Source: Rickettsiales bacterium (GTDB lineage Bacteria; Pseudomonadota; Alphaproteobacteria; Rickettsiales; UBA1997). Taken from it: 7,841 nt of DNA. The first letter of the stretch is position 1; the number at the start of each line of letters is the position of its first letter. Positions 6,530 through 7,841 of this stretch are shown here, piece after piece. The stretch is taken from contig CANEUR010000043.1 of assembly GCA_947441875.1 (NCBI GenBank), positions 1 through 7,841 of the forward strand. Direction: 5' to 3'. The translations under genes were made by a program, and so were the position numbers. The notes beneath the pieces were generated by a model that was not told where the DNA came from, did no database searches, and worked only from the letters and a program-made list of their open reading frames with translations.

Positions 6530-7109
6530 TTTGTTTTTGATAAGATTCTTGTGGATTATCGCCAATAATTACAATTACTCGATTATCGATAGGTTGGCTT
6601 TTTGTCTTTTTTTTACCTGTAGGCAACGAGTTTTGATTAGAAAATTTGCCAGTTTTAGTGATTAAATCGTAGATGAATTTATTGCCAGAAATAATTGATT
6701 TGCCGTCGTTTACTAAAACATTATTTTTGAGAGTAATTAAGTTTTTTTTAGGTTCATAAATGCCAAGATCACTAGTTGCCGTAATGTTTTGATTAAACAA
6801 TTTAACATTTTTATTGGCAGTAATTAAATTTATCTCACGTTTTTTACTTGCATTTTCTATATAATCAACCACCATTTCAGAGGCAAATAAAGAGCTATCA
6901 TCTTGCTCAACTACCACATTTTTTAAAAATTTTACTTGTTGTGATTTTTGCTTAATAGTGATAAAATCAGAGCGAATGATAATTGGTTTTTCTGGCGATT
7001 TTTGATTTTGAGTATTTTTTGCCAAAACTTGTTTAAAATCAAGCAAACACAACAAAATAAAAAGATAGCAAAATAAAATTAATTTTGGTATAGTAAATAT
7101 TATTTTCAC
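6522..7109 (-). CDS. lptA: Periplasmic LPS-transport protein LptA (OstA-like)
   Basis: LptA forms the periplasmic beta-jelly-roll bridge that carries LPS from LptC to LptD in the outer membrane. The 195 aa protein has a signal peptide (a basic start, hydrophobic residues about 8-24, probable cleavage after VLA-30) and then an OstA-type domain at about 42-150. That domain shows repeated short strands of the family type: IIIRSDFITIK, VKFLKNVVVEQDDSSLFASEMVVDY in pieces, ITATSDLGIYEPKKNLITL and GNKFIYDL. The C-terminal 40 residues are polar, lysine-rich and less conserved. The start is GTG (7107-7109); an in-frame TGA immediately precedes it and no ATG lies nearby, so a non-ATG start is well supported. 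It is the first gene of the unit with lptB. The lptC gene that often precedes lptA is absent here, because a divergent gene begins 15 bp away. Confidence 0.88.
   Translation of the reverse strand: MKIIFTIPKLILFCYLFILLCLLDFKQVLAKNTQNQKSPEKPIIIRSDFITIKQKSQQVKFLKNVVVEQDDSSLFASEMVVDYIENASKKREINLITANKNVKLFNQNITATSDLGIYEPKKNLITLKNNVLVNDGKSIISGNKFIYDLITKTGKFSNQNSLPTGKKKTKSQPIDNRVIVIIGDNPQESYQKQNE
7086..7094 (+). promoter_or_regulatory. Candidate extended -10 promoter for the DUF192 gene
   Basis: TGG followed by TATAGT gives a TGn extended -10 element with a -10 that matches consensus at 5 of 6 positions. No good -35 lies at the expected distance, which is acceptable for extended -10 promoters. Transcription would start near 7101, giving a leader of about 24 nt before the ATG at 7125. 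The element lies inside the 5' coding region of lptA on the other strand. Confidence 0.45.
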
Positions 7110-7124
7110 TCAATAATTTAAATT

Positions 7125-7622
7125 ATGTTAAAAAAAATAATCATAATCTTATTAATGCTAATATCAATAAGTAAAATAAGCAAGATGAGTTTTGCAAAAT
7201 CACCAGCAAATTTTACAGAAATTGCCGATAATATTTTTGCCAGCAACCCAAATAATTATAAGCATATTGGTAGTTTTTGGCGAAACTCACAAGAAATAAC
7301 TAAATTTCAAGTTGCCACAGCAGAAACCGACCAACAAAAAACTATTGGCCTTATGCATCTCAAAACTTTACCAAAAAATTATGCTATGCTTTTTATTTGG
7401 CAAGAACCACAAAAAATCAATATGTGGATGAAAAACACTCATCTTAAACTCGATATGATTTTTTTTGATGAAAACTATCAAATTGTTAAAATACACTCTA
7501 TGGCAAAACCTTTGTCGCTCGAAATTATTTCTTCCGAGAAAAAAGCCAAAGCAGTGCTAGAAATTAATGGCGGTTTAGCCAAAAAATTACAATTAAAATT
7601 AGGAGATAAATTTATTTTATGA
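7125..7622 (+). CDS. Exported DUF192 family protein
   Basis: The 165 aa protein starts with a lysine-flanked hydrophobic signal segment (about residues 3-24, ending SFA-K), so it is probably periplasmic or membrane-anchored. The DUF192 domain spans about 59-163 with its characteristic blocks: FQVATAETDQQKTIGLM (61-77), MLFIW (88-92), MWMKNTHLKLDMIFFD (100-115), AKPLS (127-131), VLEINGG (144-150) and LGDKF (159-163). The MWMKNT..LDM core is intact. The biochemical function of the family is not established, so I assign none. The gene is divergent from lptA with a 15 bp gap and overlaps the next gene by four bases (ATGA at 7619-7622), which implies cotranscription and coupling. The ATG has no Shine-Dalgarno sequence. 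Confidence 0.9.
   Translation: MLKKIIIILLMLISISKISKMSFAKSPANFTEIADNIFASNPNNYKHIGSFWRNSQEITKFQVATAETDQQKTIGLMHLKTLPKNYAMLFIWQEPQKINMWMKNTHLKLDMIFFDENYQIVKIHSMAKPLSLEIISSEKKAKAVLEINGGLAKKLQLKLGDKFIL
7140..7167 (-). promoter_or_regulatory. Candidate sigma70 promoter for the lptA-lptB-dxs-nhaA operon
   Basis: Read on the minus strand, TTGATA (complement of 7162-7167) is followed after 16 bp by TATGAT (complement of 7140-7145); each hexamer matches consensus at 5 of 6 positions. Transcription would begin near 7133, giving a leader of about 24 nt to the GTG of lptA. The site lies within the signal-peptide codons of the divergent DUF192 gene. This is the best promoter-like match I found in the window. 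Confidence 0.5.
7601..7605 (+). promoter_or_regulatory. AGGAG, the only Shine-Dalgarno-like site seen before a start
   Basis: AGGAG lies 13 nt before the ATG at 7619, farther than the usual 5-9 nt. It also encodes part of the conserved L-G-D-K end of the DUF192 protein, so it may be coincidental. If used, it would support initiation of the hisD-like gene in addition to coupling through the ATGA overlap. Confidence 0.3.
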
Positions 7623-7841
7623 AAATTTTTAATCTAGATACTAATTTTGCTAGCGATCATAAAGCTTTAAAATTTATTAACCAACAACAACAACAAAACC
7701 ACAAAATAGCTAAAATTGTGCAAGCAATTCTTAAAAATATCCAAAAACATCAAGATGTTGCCTTGTTAAAATATTGCCAGCAGTTTGATGGTTTGCAATG
7801 TCAAAATATTTCTGAGCTTTTAGTTGATGAAAAACTCATAC
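7619..7841 (+). CDS. hisD: Probable histidinol dehydrogenase, N-terminal part (runs off window)
   Basis: Seventy-four codons are visible. The order of features fits the HisD N-terminus: a short MKIFNLDT lead, a helix with a polar glutamine run (residues 23-27), then IAKIVQAILKNI, QDVALLKYCQQFDG and a final LLVDEKLI. These correspond to the family pattern V..I...V...GD.AL..Y...FD followed by a V....I segment. HisD is an NAD-dependent, zinc-containing enzyme that oxidises L-histidinol to histidine, the last two steps of the pathway. The catalytic region lies beyond the window, so activity cannot be judged. The usual GD before AL reads QD here. The start overlaps the stop of the DUF192 gene (ATGA). 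No other histidine gene is visible, so a complete pathway is unproven. Confidence 0.75.
   Translation, partial: MKIFNLDTNFASDHKALKFINQQQQQNHKIAKIVQAILKNIQKHQDVALLKYCQQFDGLQCQNISELLVDEKLI

Noticed and set aside
6530..6565. Longer LptB with a TTG start at 6565
   Set aside because: It adds 12 residues not seen in the family and deepens the overlap with lptA; the ATG at 6529 gives the standard length.
1..7841. Search for tRNA, rRNA, riboswitch, CRISPR, transposon or phage signals
   Set aside because: Genes fill nearly all of the window, gaps are under 100 bases, and no cloverleaf, repeated spacer pattern, transposase motif or terminal inverted repeat was seen.

Overview
This is a dense, visibly AT-rich (roughly 30% GC) bacterial chromosome segment with nine genes, two of them cut by the window edges. 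It has no tRNA, rRNA, CRISPR array, insertion sequence or phage gene. A Gram-negative organism with ubiquinone, LPS export and the MEP isoprenoid pathway is indicated. From memory, the UbiE and QueA sequences resemble Rickettsiales versions, so an AT-rich alphaproteobacterium near Rickettsiales is my best guess. The start of a probable hisD (histidine synthesis) would be unusual for a typical intracellular Rickettsia and may point to a less host-dependent lineage. This placement is inference.

Layout. 1-216 (+) is the 3' end of a protein with a LamG/jelly-roll-like C-terminus. It is followed by a symmetric hairpin (196-233) that can serve as a terminator in both directions. On the minus strand come an uncharacterised helical protein (297-857) and, upstream of it, ubiE (891-1649). 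queA (1650-2684) runs the other way; its start codon abuts that of ubiE with no base between. queA converges on a four-gene minus-strand operon, in transcription order lptA (7109-6522), lptB (6529-5798), dxs (5794-3866) and nhaA (3894-2725), with overlaps or gaps of only a few bases. Head-to-head with lptA, 15 bp away, is a secreted DUF192 protein gene (7125-7622), which overlaps the probable hisD start (7619 to the window end).

The genes are mostly housekeeping. LptA and LptB belong to the LPS bridge and its ABC motor. Dxs makes DXP for isoprenoids, including the ubiquinone tail, and UbiE methylates the ubiquinone ring. QueA works in queuosine tRNA modification. I see no clear new multi-gene system. 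The best leads are a NhaA homologue in which both aspartates of the ion-binding DD pair are asparagine, two divergent gene pairs with almost no intergenic DNA whose promoters apparently lie inside the opposing genes, the near absence of Shine-Dalgarno sequences, and the orphan helical protein beside ubiE. Stretches without a gene are all under 100 bases.
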